Origin: DATCIH01 sp036507955
GTDB lineage: Bacteria; Bacillota; Clostridia; Clostridiales; Clostridiaceae
NCBI GenBank assembly: GCA_036507955.1
Contig: DATCIH010000046.1
Span: 1 to 64,000, forward strand
DNA length: 64,000 nt
Direction of reading: 5' to 3'
The first letter of the stretch is position 1, and the number at the start of each line of letters is the position of its first letter. Shown here one piece after another: positions 54,247 to 62,426 of this stretch. The notes below the pieces were generated by a model that saw only the letters and a list, made by a program, of their open reading frames with translations, ran no database searches and was not told where the DNA came from. The translations under genes were made by a program, and so were the position numbers.

Positions 54247-54876
54247 ATGCAAAAGATGATATTATTACTTTTTGTTTCAATGATTTTTACCTTTTACGCA
54301 TATGGTAATCCTTCAATTGGTTCATTAATTCTAATCCCCTTTACTAAGAAACTATTTGACATCGGGGTATTATATATACCCTTCATCATATTTTATTATG
54401 TGGCTACAAGCAACTCAGTAAATTTAACGGATGGATTGGACGGGCTTGCTTCCTCTATAACATTACTTATAATTACATTCTTTACTTTCATAAGTTTTAG
54501 TATGGGTTACTATTCTTTAGCAGTTTTATGTGGCTGTGTAACAGGTTCTTTGTTAGGCTTCTTAAGATATAACTCTTATCCAGCCAAAATAATTATGGGT
54601 GATACTGGATCTCTTGCTCTTGGAGGTCTGGTAGCCTCAGTTGCTATAGTACTAAGAAACCCATTTATTGTTATAATAGTTGGGGGCATTTATATAATGG
54701 AAACATTATCTGTAATTATTCAAGTAACCTCCTTTAAACTAACTGGAAAACGAATTTTTAAAATGGCGCCAATTCATCACGCCTTTTAGTTATCTGGCTG
54801 GCATGAAGCAAAAATAGTTTCTGTATTTTCAATCATAACAGCAATCTTATGTCTTATTGCATTTTTATCCTTGTGA
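54247..54876 (+). pseudogene. mraY pseudogene (C-terminal two-thirds, in-frame stop)
   Basis: Codes for the C-terminal part of phospho-MurNAc-pentapeptide translocase: NLTDGLDGLA near residue 60, GDTGSLALGG near 118, and MAPIHHAF where the catalytic HHHFE is expected. A TAG at 54787-54789 replaces the conserved Glu codon; reading on in frame gives LSGWHEAKIV and a final helix ending at TGA 54874. About 105 N-terminal residues are missing, and the break lies beside the IS200 end. It is a non-functional relic. Confidence 0.85.
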
Positions 54877-54971
54877 TATTAATTAAATTATCAAACTACA
54901 TAAAACTATCATTTCTTCAAATAATCCTATATACTATTAGCTATTAACTATCTCGTGAAGGAGGAATTGAA

Positions 54972-55526
54972 ATGAAATGCCTAGTATGTAAAGATGTTGA
55001 CTTAGAAGAGTCTGAGCTGTCACCTGGACTAAAGGTGCATCGCTGCAATTCATGTAGTGGAAGTTGGTTAAAATTTGGAGACTATCTTGAATGGAGTAAT
55101 TGTCATGATATAGAAACTGTTGAATCTAACCCTGCCTCTATTCATTCACAGGTTATTGATTCAGATAATCCAAAGGTTTGCCCTGACTGCGGGACTATCT
55201 TATCCGTTTATAAAGTAGCAAACAATTTAGCTTTTAAGTTAGAACATTGCGCTACCTGTAACGGTATTTGGTTGGATAAAGGTGAATGGACTAACTTAGA
55301 AGAAAACAATATGAATCACAAGATAAATAAATTTTTTACGGAAACCTGGCAAAAAAATTTAAGAGATGATGAGCTTCGAGAATACTTCGAAGATTTTTAC
55401 AAATCAAGATTTGGTACTGAAGGCTATGAGAAAATCAAAGAAGTAAAAGAATGGCTGGATAACAATGATAAGAATAAGAGCATGCTAATTGCTTTTTTAT
55501 TAAATAATGATCCTTATAAACTATAA
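54972..55526 (+). CDS. double zf-TFIIB zinc-ribbon protein
   Basis: 184 residues with two TFIIB-type zinc ribbons: CLVC...CNSCSGSWLKFGDYL (about 3-40) and CPDCG...CATCNGIWLDKGEW (about 67-102). A charged helical C-terminus follows. No enzymatic motif; function unknown in this family. AAGGAGG precedes the ATG, and a strong hairpin follows. Confidence 0.8.
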   Translation: MKCLVCKDVDLEESELSPGLKVHRCNSCSGSWLKFGDYLEWSNCHDIETVESNPASIHSQVIDSDNPKVCPDCGTILSVYKVANNLAFKLEHCATCNGIWLDKGEWTNLEENNMNHKINKFFTETWQKNLRDDELREYFEDFYKSRFGTEGYEKIKEVKEWLDNNDKNKSMLIAFLLNNDPYKL

Positions 55527-55548
55527 TTCAGATTAAAATTATAAATGG

Positions 55549-55582
55549 GGCCCCCTAGCCTGAATATTCAGGTTAGGGGGCC
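55549..55582. terminator. strong convergent terminator
   Basis: A GC-rich hairpin (GGCCCCCTA... with GGGGGCC) of 17-bp arms with one mismatch stands between the convergent genes ending at 55526 and 55648. No long U tract on either strand. Confidence 0.6.
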
Positions 55583-55647
55583 TAGATGTTTATATAAAAG
55601 TTATCAACTGCACAGGTCAAATCAGGAATCTATACTCTCTGATTTTG

Positions 55648-55983
55648 CTATACTTTTTGATATAACCACCCATCATTATGCATGTACAACTCGTCAATAC
55701 GTAATAAAGGATTTGCAGCTGTTGGAACTAGTTTATCATGGGTGAGCCTTACCGATATTCCTCTATTATTTTTAAACTCTGCGCCTTCAGGTAGTGACTT
55801 AGATTCAGCCAGCTTCCATAAATCTTTGTTTGAAAACTCCTTATCTAGTGGTGTAATACCACTGGATTTATAAGATATTTGGCTTCCATCAATCTCTATT
55901 AGATATTTCCCACCGATTAGCGAACTGGTATAATCTACAACCTTACCTATCTTCTTTAATTCCTTTACATATGCAAGTCTCAC
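55648..55983 (-). CDS. hypothetical protein, 111 residues
   Basis: GTG start at 55983 chosen because GAGGAGG precedes it by six bases; an upstream reading adds a hydrophobic tail without a ribosome site. The protein is mixed alpha/beta with YLIEIDGSQISY near 30 and ends DGWLYQKV. No membrane segment, no recognised family. Confidence 0.55.
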   Translation of the reverse strand: MRLAYVKELKKIGKVVDYTSSLIGGKYLIEIDGSQISYKSSGITPLDKEFSNKDLWKLAESKSLPEGAEFKNNRGISVRLTHDKLVPTAANPLLRIDELYMHNDGWLYQKV

Positions 55984-56095
55984 GCTATTCCTCCTCAAAT
56001 AATTATATATACTAATTATTATAATATACAATCAATGAAAATAGCTAACTAATTCTTATGTAACTCCTGGTAGCCTTTCCCACTAAATCCCCCCA

Positions 56096-57022
56096 CTATA
56101 CAAGCTTACTAATTACCCCTTGGCTAGTTTTATCTAACTCTTCCATTTCTACATCTGTTAATTTTAAATTGATCGCATCTATATTTTCTATAAAATGATT
56201 TAAGTTTTGCGTTCCTATTATAGCGGAGCTCATTCCATTTTGAGCAAGTACCCACGCAGCTGCAGTTTGGGAAATCGCTACATTATGTGCATCTGCAATA
56301 TCACGCATTAGGTTAAGGAGCGGCAATTCTATTTTCATATTTTTATCACTAAACAGTGGTTTTTCATTTCTAAAGTCCTCAGGATCAAGCGTTGCTCCTT
56401 TAAAATGAAAGGCTCCTGTTAAAATACCTTTTGCAACTGAATTATAACTTAAAACGCTTATTTTATTACTTGCACAGAATTCAAGAACCCCTGACTCAAT
56501 ATCTCTCTGCAATAGGTTATATTCCGGTTCAAGAGCATCAATTTGTGTAATACTTATTGCTTGCTTCATAAGGGCAAGATCAAAATTGGATACTCCAATT
56601 GCTCTGATTTTTCCTTCTTCCTTTAACTTTTCGAATTCTCTCAAGGTCTCTTCTAAAGGAATATTTACATTGGGCCAATGTATATAAAGTAAATCAATAT
56701 AGTCAGTTCCAAGTCTTTTTAGACTTCCCTCTGCTGCTTTTCTTACATCCGCTGCATGCAGATGCTCTTTTAAAACCTTTGTTGCAATAATACAATTTTG
56801 ACGTCTTCCTTTTAAAGCTTCCCCTACAATGATTTCAGAATTTCCGCCGCCATACCCTTCCGCTGTATCAAAAGTTGTTATTCCATGCTCTAAGGCAGTT
56901 CGCAATAGCTGGATATTATGTTCTCTCTCCATAACTTTCCATCGGCCACCGCCTAGCTCCATGCAACCATGTGTGATACTTGAAATTGTGATATCCGACT
57001 TACCAAGTTTTGTATATTTCAT
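56096..57022 (-). CDS. aldo/keto reductase
   Basis: 308-residue NADPH-dependent TIM barrel. The catalytic tetrad is visible: Asp and Tyr in TFDTAEGYGGGNSE near 50-55, Lys in CIIATKV near 82, and His in YIHWPNVN near 112; cofactor motif GVSNFDL near 143. Substrate cannot be told. The gene is preceded by a duplicated ribosome-site segment. Confidence 0.9.
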   Translation of the reverse strand: MKYTKLGKSDITISSITHGCMELGGGRWKVMEREHNIQLLRTALEHGITTFDTAEGYGGGNSEIIVGEALKGRRQNCIIATKVLKEHLHAADVRKAAEGSLKRLGTDYIDLLYIHWPNVNIPLEETLREFEKLKEEGKIRAIGVSNFDLALMKQAISITQIDALEPEYNLLQRDIESGVLEFCASNKISVLSYNSVAKGILTGAFHFKGATLDPEDFRNEKPLFSDKNMKIELPLLNLMRDIADAHNVAISQTAAAWVLAQNGMSSAIIGTQNLNHFIENIDAINLKLTDVEMEELDKTSQGVISKLV

Positions 57023-57064
57023 AATTTATCTTCCTTTCTTAAATAATTTATCTTCCTTTCTTAA
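57021..57064 (-). repeat. tandem duplication of a 22-bp ribosome-site segment
   Basis: Two head-to-tail copies of ATAATTTATCTTCCTTTCTTA-type DNA lie directly before the aldo/keto reductase ATG, so AAGAAAGGAAG occurs twice on the minus strand. Confidence 0.75.
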
Positions 57065-57185
57065 TATAGAATGTCTTATACTTTTTAATATTTCACTTAT
57101 TGAAATCTATATTCATTATACATCTTTTACTGTGATAATTCCATATGATTCACTATATTGTTTTGAATCTAGCTATACTTATAAG

Positions 57186-57944
57186 CTATTCAAATATTTG
57201 AAGTGGCTTGCAATAAGGTGCATTACCAGCACAATAATCCTTGTATTTATCGGATTTATCTTTGACACCTATGTCCATATAAATTTTTGATAAACACCAG
57301 GCTATTAATAATTTAGGAAAGAACTTGGCATTGTCAAATTCAATTTCAAGACTCTGAAGGAGGTCCTCTTTTACATTGCCGGTTAACAATTCCCCTATCT
57401 GAATATATGTATCGTAACTTTCTTTAGTCTGCTTTGCCACAGGTACATTTATGGATATATCCCCAAGCTTTTTCATGCTTATAGATAATTCTAACCCATA
57501 ATCATAGTTTACTGGTTTAATATAATTTATGAGAGCATTAATTGATAGATCTAGTGATTGTATATATGGAACTTTTTCATTCCAATCTATAGCTTGCATA
57601 AAACTCTCTGCTCTTTCAAATTCACCATAATAGCATAGCACCAAGCCCTTATTGTAGGCTAACCATGCATCTTTATCGATCATTTTACTTTTAGCAAACA
57701 TTTTTGAATAGTATTCTAATAATGGCTCTGGAGAAGAACTCTTAAAGTAATTCTTTAAATCGGTTCTTATTTTATTTCTTTTTACAAGAAATAAAACAGA
57801 TCCATATAAAACAAAAAATATAACAGGAATGAATCCAATAAAATTTCTATCAACTATAGAATAAGCGACAATTAGTAAAATACCTATAATCACAATAATA
57901 AGACTTTTCTTGTTTCGAATAATATACTTATCATTTTTTTTCAT
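57186..57944 (-). CDS. membrane-anchored TPR-like hypothetical protein
   Basis: 252 residues. Two membrane helices near the N-terminus (about 14-30 and 36-52) are followed by a cytosolic helical domain with TPR-like pairs (AWLAYNKGLVLCYYGEFERAE near 95). Function unknown. It is not in an obvious operon. Confidence 0.65.
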   Translation of the reverse strand: MKKNDKYIIRNKKSLIIVIIGILLIVAYSIVDRNFIGFIPVIFFVLYGSVLFLVKRNKIRTDLKNYFKSSSPEPLLEYYSKMFAKSKMIDKDAWLAYNKGLVLCYYGEFERAESFMQAIDWNEKVPYIQSLDLSINALINYIKPVNYDYGLELSISMKKLGDISINVPVAKQTKESYDTYIQIGELLTGNVKEDLLQSLEIEFDNAKFFPKLLIAWCLSKIYMDIGVKDKSDKYKDYCAGNAPYCKPLQIFE

Positions 57945-57982
57945 TTTCTAATCACTCTCACTTAAAATAAATTAAACATATT

Positions 57983-58816
57983 TTATTTTATGATGTAAGG
58001 AATCTCCCTGGCGTGACATTCTTGCACTACTGGCATTTCCACCGTCTTGATTCCCTTTAGAAAATAATCTAGGAATTCACTCATTACATCCGTTACAAGC
58101 TTACCCCCAAAGGCATGCACTCCTCCTGGTATCAGATACATCATCACCGGTACTTCAACCTTTTCCAGGGCATTTCGCAGAAGTCTCGAATGCTCAGGGG
58201 ATACAGCTGGATCCTCCGATCCATGCAGAATTAAAAACGGTGGCTCGGTGCCGTTGATATAGTTCATGGGACTTGCTGCTGCTGCACGGCCAAATCCGGT
58301 TTTTGAAGTCACTGGCACTCCCAGCAGTTCAGCCACGGTTTTATCCAGATCCTCCCTTTTACCTTGAGATGACATTGACATGTCTGTAGGTCCGCACATG
58401 TCAATAACCGCCTGTACGCTGTAATCTCCCTCAGTGGTCTCCCATTCCTGGTTTCCTTCAGATACACCCATCATTGTACACAGATGTCCTCCTGCAGAAT
58501 CACCGGATACCGCTATCTTTCCACCGTTATACCCGTACTTACCTGCATGCTTCTTCAGAAAAAGCAGTGCATCTTTCAGATCCATCATCAGAGTAGGGAA
58601 TTGCACTTCATCACAGTATCTGTAGTCCACTGTTGCAACCGCATACCCTTTTTCCAGCATGGGCATGACAAGGTTCCATGTCCTGTTCAGTCCCTTCCAG
58701 CCGCCTCCATGAATCCACATGATAAGTGGAGGATTTTTTTCCTCCGGAAGAAAAATGTCCAAATATAAATCACGGGTTTCTATGCTTTTGTATAATATAT
58801 CCTTATATTCCTTCAT
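57983..58816 (-). CDS. alpha/beta hydrolase, carbohydrate-esterase-like
   Basis: 277 residues. Oxyanion hole WIHGGGWKG near 36, nucleophile Ser in SGDSAGGHL near 105, Asp in HGSEDPAVSP near 208 and His in GGVHAFGG near 238. It resembles HSL/BD-FAE type esterases and has no signal peptide, so it acts inside the cell. AGGAGGGG fixes the ATG at 58816. It lies 17 bp after the GH51 gene and is visibly GC-richer than core genes; it probably removes acyl groups from imported oligosaccharides. Confidence 0.85.
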   Translation of the reverse strand: MKEYKDILYKSIETRDLYLDIFLPEEKNPPLIMWIHGGGWKGLNRTWNLVMPMLEKGYAVATVDYRYCDEVQFPTLMMDLKDALLFLKKHAGKYGYNGGKIAVSGDSAGGHLCTMMGVSEGNQEWETTEGDYSVQAVIDMCGPTDMSMSSQGKREDLDKTVAELLGVPVTSKTGFGRAAAASPMNYINGTEPPFLILHGSEDPAVSPEHSRLLRNALEKVEVPVMMYLIPGGVHAFGGKLVTDVMSEFLDYFLKGIKTVEMPVVQECHAREIPYIIK

Positions 58817-58833
58817 TATTAACCCCTCCTGTC

Positions 58834-60363
58834 TTATTTCACTTGGTAACGTAGTACGTTCCAACTCAGCGGCGGCAACACGACTTGATTTGTGTCAACA
58901 CTCACATCCTTAGGGATTATGCGCTCTGGATTCCTAAAGGTGTTTACGGCAAGGGGTTGACTGTCGTTCATCTGTATGTGCTGTATAAGCTTTATGCTAT
59001 CAAATTGCAGCTTGCAATCCAATTCCACACTCTCACGTAGGCTTAGGTTTACTACAAACACTGTAACAAACCCGGTTTCCTCGTCATAAACACTTGCTGT
59101 CTGGATAAAAGGCTGTTCTCCAAATCCAACCGTCTTCTTCAGCGGACTTTCCAGCGTTGGACGCAATGCTACACCTTTAGCATAGGTGGCAGCGTGCTGG
59201 AAGGGGTAAAAGGTAGTCTGCTTGTAAGAGCCACCATTTGGATCAACTGCAACCATGCTTCCTATTACAATAGATTGGCAGGCGATTTTTACCCGGTCGC
59301 ACTTGTTGATGAAAGTGATGATCAAGCTGCCAAACAGCACTGCATCAATTAGGTTCATGGCAAAAACGCGCCCTCCATTCTCAGGAATTGCACGTTCGCT
59401 CCAGTCAAGCCCTTCAGCCGTTGCAGTCTGGCTGGACATCACACCCCATTCGTCGAAGCAGATATTTATTGTTTTATACGAGTATTTCACACCCTTCACA
59501 AAATCTGCAGCGGCGCAAACTGTGTCGATGAAGTTGCTCATGTCCAAGGAGATGCAAGGCAGATCCTCAGGAGTGAACTGGGACGGAAACATACTTCCCT
59601 TCACGCTCTCTGGGTCGTAGTTGTAATAACGATGTATTGAAAGATAATCAATGCTGTCATAGCAATTCTCTAGCACGATGCGGTCCCATTCCGGATAGGT
59701 GGGATGGGATTTGTCATTGGCACAGCTGCCACAGGCCACTAATTCGATATCCGGATCTACAAGACGCAATTGCTTAGCGGTCTCATAGGCTATGCGGCCA
59801 TATTCCTCAGCAGTCTTCTCTCCAAGCTGCCAGGTTCCGTCCATCTCATTGCCCAAACACCACATCTTTATATCGTGAGGCTTTTCGTGACCGTACTTTT
59901 TGCGTAGGTCACTGAAATAAGTACCACCATCAATGTTGGTATACTCGATTTCATAAGAGGCTTCTTCCGCTGTGCCGGTGCCAAGATTAACCGCCAACAT
60001 GCAATCTGAGCCTGTTTTCTTAACCCAATCCGTATATTCATCAATGCCCATTTGATTGGTCTCTACATTCTTCCATGCTTTTTCATAACGTACAGGGCGA
60101 TTCTCCTTGGGGCCAATTCCGTCCATCCAATGATAGCCGGACACAAAATTACCTCCAGGGTAGCGAATAACAGATGTATTAAGTTCCCGCATCAGCTGCA
60201 ACACATCCTTTCGGAAACCTTCCTCGTCAGCTTCGGGATGATCGGGGTTATAAATATTGCCGTAAACAATATTCCTAATGGGTTCAATAAAAGTACCGAA
60301 AATCCGCTTATCAACAGTTGCAATTGTAAAATCCTTGTCCAATTTAAGTTTTGCTTTCTTCAT
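58834..60363 (-). CDS. GH51 alpha-L-arabinofuranosidase
   Basis: 509 residues. Acid/base Glu in CLGNEMDG near 172 and nucleophile Glu in CFDEWGV near 290, with RYPGGNFVSGYHW near 70 as in intracellular AbfA-type enzymes. No signal peptide. It releases terminal arabinofuranose from arabinan or arabinoxylan oligomers. GGAGGGTG precedes the ATG. Middle gene of the GH27-GH51-esterase operon, with higher GC than the rest of the window. Confidence 0.94.
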   Translation of the reverse strand: MKKAKLKLDKDFTIATVDKRIFGTFIEPIRNIVYGNIYNPDHPEADEEGFRKDVLQLMRELNTSVIRYPGGNFVSGYHWMDGIGPKENRPVRYEKAWKNVETNQMGIDEYTDWVKKTGSDCMLAVNLGTGTAEEASYEIEYTNIDGGTYFSDLRKKYGHEKPHDIKMWCLGNEMDGTWQLGEKTAEEYGRIAYETAKQLRLVDPDIELVACGSCANDKSHPTYPEWDRIVLENCYDSIDYLSIHRYYNYDPESVKGSMFPSQFTPEDLPCISLDMSNFIDTVCAAADFVKGVKYSYKTINICFDEWGVMSSQTATAEGLDWSERAIPENGGRVFAMNLIDAVLFGSLIITFINKCDRVKIACQSIVIGSMVAVDPNGGSYKQTTFYPFQHAATYAKGVALRPTLESPLKKTVGFGEQPFIQTASVYDEETGFVTVFVVNLSLRESVELDCKLQFDSIKLIQHIQMNDSQPLAVNTFRNPERIIPKDVSVDTNQVVLPPLSWNVLRYQVK

Positions 60364-60403
60364 TTTAACACCCTCCATTCCAAAATTGTTCTATTATATG
60401 ACT

Positions 60404-61699
60404 TTATAAAATATCCGTTAGTTTATAAAGTTTCGCTCCATGCACTAAAACCTCGGTTTCAAAGATATCCTCAAACCCATTAACTGTTTCACTTCTCCAC
60501 AACTCCTCAAATCTTTTACCTTTAAAGGAATCTATTCCAATTTCCTTCGCAGTTACCGAAATCTTTTGTATTTCCTCACTTAAGTTAAAAACAGCAAGAT
60601 AATAAGCGTCCTCTTCTGTATCCTTGGATAACCATATAGCCTGCTCTTTATTTAGCATGATTTGTTTTGCACCCTTTGAATGTGATAAAAGACGCAATAC
60701 TTTTTTATTGGTAAGAATACTCTTAGTCCATTCATCCAACCTGGTTAACTCTGCTCCAAGTATTAAGGGGGACCTAAATATGCACCATAAGGTCATCATG
60801 GTTATCTGTTCTTCTCTGGTAAAATTCGTAGATCGTTCCTGATTAAATCCTTTTCCCACATATCCCAAAGGCAGCATATCACAATCCGGATAACAGCCTT
60901 CTGACACATGTTTTTGCCATATTTCGCACCGTTCAAACATCTTTAAAAGCAGCGGCCAGTTATCCCAAAAGTCATCGGTTATACGCCACATATTTGCATA
61001 CTTTTCATAGTGCCAAGCTTTGTCTATCAAAGCAGGTCCCGGTGAGAGACTGAGTACCATTGGACGCCTGCAGTGCTCTACGGCCTGATGCAGCATCTCT
61101 ATTTCCCTCCTTGCAGAGGGCATATCATATCTTGCTATATCATCACACTTAATAAAATCCACACCCCACTGTGCATACAATTCAAAAATTGAATTATAGT
61201 ATTCCTGTGCCCCCTCTCTATCAACCTCCAATCCGTACATATCCGGATTCCAAGAGCATATAGAGGATGGGTCTGCAATTTGATTAGCTGTAGCTTGGGT
61301 TCCTAAAACCTTCATATGATTGTGTGCAGCAATTCTAGGAATACCACGCATGATATGTATCCCGAATTTTAGACCAAGACTGTGTATATAATCAGCCAGT
61401 GGCTTAAAGCCTTGCCCCTTCACTGATGATGGAAAACGGTGAGGACAGGGAAGTAATCTTGAATATTCATCAATTTCCACTTTCCAAAAAGGAATGTATT
61501 GATACCGATCTCTTTGAGTACCCGCATCATAGGAATACCATTCGATATCTACTACAATATATTCCCATCCAGATTCTTTAAGATGCTCAGCCATATACTT
61601 CGCATTCCCCTTAACCTGTTCCTCATTGACAGTAGTGTCGTAATAGTCATAGCTGTTCCAGCCCATGGGAGGGGTAATTGCAAATTTATTCTTGTTCAT
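60404..61699 (-). CDS. GH27 family glycosidase (alpha-galactosidase or beta-L-arabinopyranosidase)
   Basis: 431 residues. TPPMGWNSYDYYDTTVNE at the N-terminus, nucleophile Asp in GVDFIKCDD near 178 and acid/base Asp in WRITDDFWDNW near 240. No signal peptide. The specificity cannot be read with confidence; the GH51 neighbour makes either arabinogalactan side-chain activity plausible. GGAGGA before ATG. First gene of the operon. Confidence 0.92.
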   Translation of the reverse strand: MNKNKFAITPPMGWNSYDYYDTTVNEEQVKGNAKYMAEHLKESGWEYIVVDIEWYSYDAGTQRDRYQYIPFWKVEIDEYSRLLPCPHRFPSSVKGQGFKPLADYIHSLGLKFGIHIMRGIPRIAAHNHMKVLGTQATANQIADPSSICSWNPDMYGLEVDREGAQEYYNSIFELYAQWGVDFIKCDDIARYDMPSARREIEMLHQAVEHCRRPMVLSLSPGPALIDKAWHYEKYANMWRITDDFWDNWPLLLKMFERCEIWQKHVSEGCYPDCDMLPLGYVGKGFNQERSTNFTREEQITMMTLWCIFRSPLILGAELTRLDEWTKSILTNKKVLRLLSHSKGAKQIMLNKEQAIWLSKDTEEDAYYLAVFNLSEEIQKISVTAKEIGIDSFKGKRFEELWRSETVNGFEDIFETEVLVHGAKLYKLTDIL

Positions 61700-61864
61700 A
61701 TGAAAATCCTCCTTTAGAGAATATTTTATGTAAACTTATTGTAAAATCATTGGACTTTTACTCTTGATTTCATCTTACATGTATTTACTAATATATACTG
61801 GCAATATATTAACCTAATATAGCCATCTATTGCTGTGGGTAGAAATAAAATAGAGATTATAATA

Positions 61865-61897
61865 AAAAGCTTGTAAACTTTGAGTTCACAAGCTTTT
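61865..61897 (-). terminator. hairpin after the epimerase remnant
   Basis: AAAAGCTTGT/ACAAGCTTTT stem with an inner AAACT-AGTTC pairing, followed by TTTATT on the minus strand. Confidence 0.65.
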
Positions 61898-61924
61898 ATG
61901 AAACCTATAAGAATTACCTATTCT

Positions 61925-62215
61925 TTATTTTCTATTTCTTGCCTTGGACAAAAATTCCTCGTAAGACGCGATCATCAAATCCATTTTATCATTAAGTTCT
62001 TCATCTATGGTTTGAAGCTTTGTATTGTCCATATAATATGCAATTGATTGTCTTATTCCTACTTCAAAATGTGTTATTGCAAGATATCCGGGAACGAAAC
62101 TTTTTATTTTACTGTTATCTACAATATAACTGTTAGAGAGATCCCCAAATAAACCGGCCTCAAGTTCAGGCATGAAAATAGAAATACATTCAGAGGTAAT
62201 GTCATGTTTCTTGCA
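61925..62215 (-). pseudogene. C-terminal remnant of an NAD-dependent epimerase/dehydratase
   Basis: The ATG at 62173 gives 82 residues, but homology-like sequence continues upstream in frame to about 62215, where stops appear. ELEAGLFGDLSNSYIVDNSKIKSFVP and QTIDEEL resemble the C-terminus of NAD-dependent epimerases. The Rossmann half is gone. It still has a terminator. Confidence 0.6.
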
Positions 62216-62314
62216 CTCCCTTTATTTAATTAATTATCTAAATATGTACATAATTTTATACTAGCTTACACAAATATCATTGTCAATATTAAACCATAAT
62301 TGATTAATTCATAT

Positions 62315-62327
62315 TATTACGGTAATA
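62315..62327. promoter_or_regulatory. palindrome TATTACGGTAATA upstream of the glycyl radical enzyme
   Basis: A perfect 13-bp inverted repeat, about 100 bp before the gene. A second perfect palindrome, ATGGATATCCAT, lies at 62373-62384. Both are placed where an operator would act. No regulator is identified. Confidence 0.4.
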
Positions 62328-62426
62328 TAAAAGTAATATAGTAAGCCTTTACATAAATATTTTATGCATTTAATGGATATCCATCCATATCATTATGTCA
62401 TGGAAATTTTTATTAGGAGTGATAAA

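Noticed and set aside
57021..57064. CRISPR-like repeat
   Set aside because: Only two directly abutting copies with no spacers and no cas genes.
56829..57290. 153-codon ORF on the plus strand
   Set aside because: Overlaps the N-terminal part of the aldo/keto reductase and the start of its gap in antisense; composition is that of a shadow frame.
60052..60483. 143-codon ORF on the plus strand
   Set aside because: Runs antisense across the GH51 start and the GH27 end, both strongly supported.
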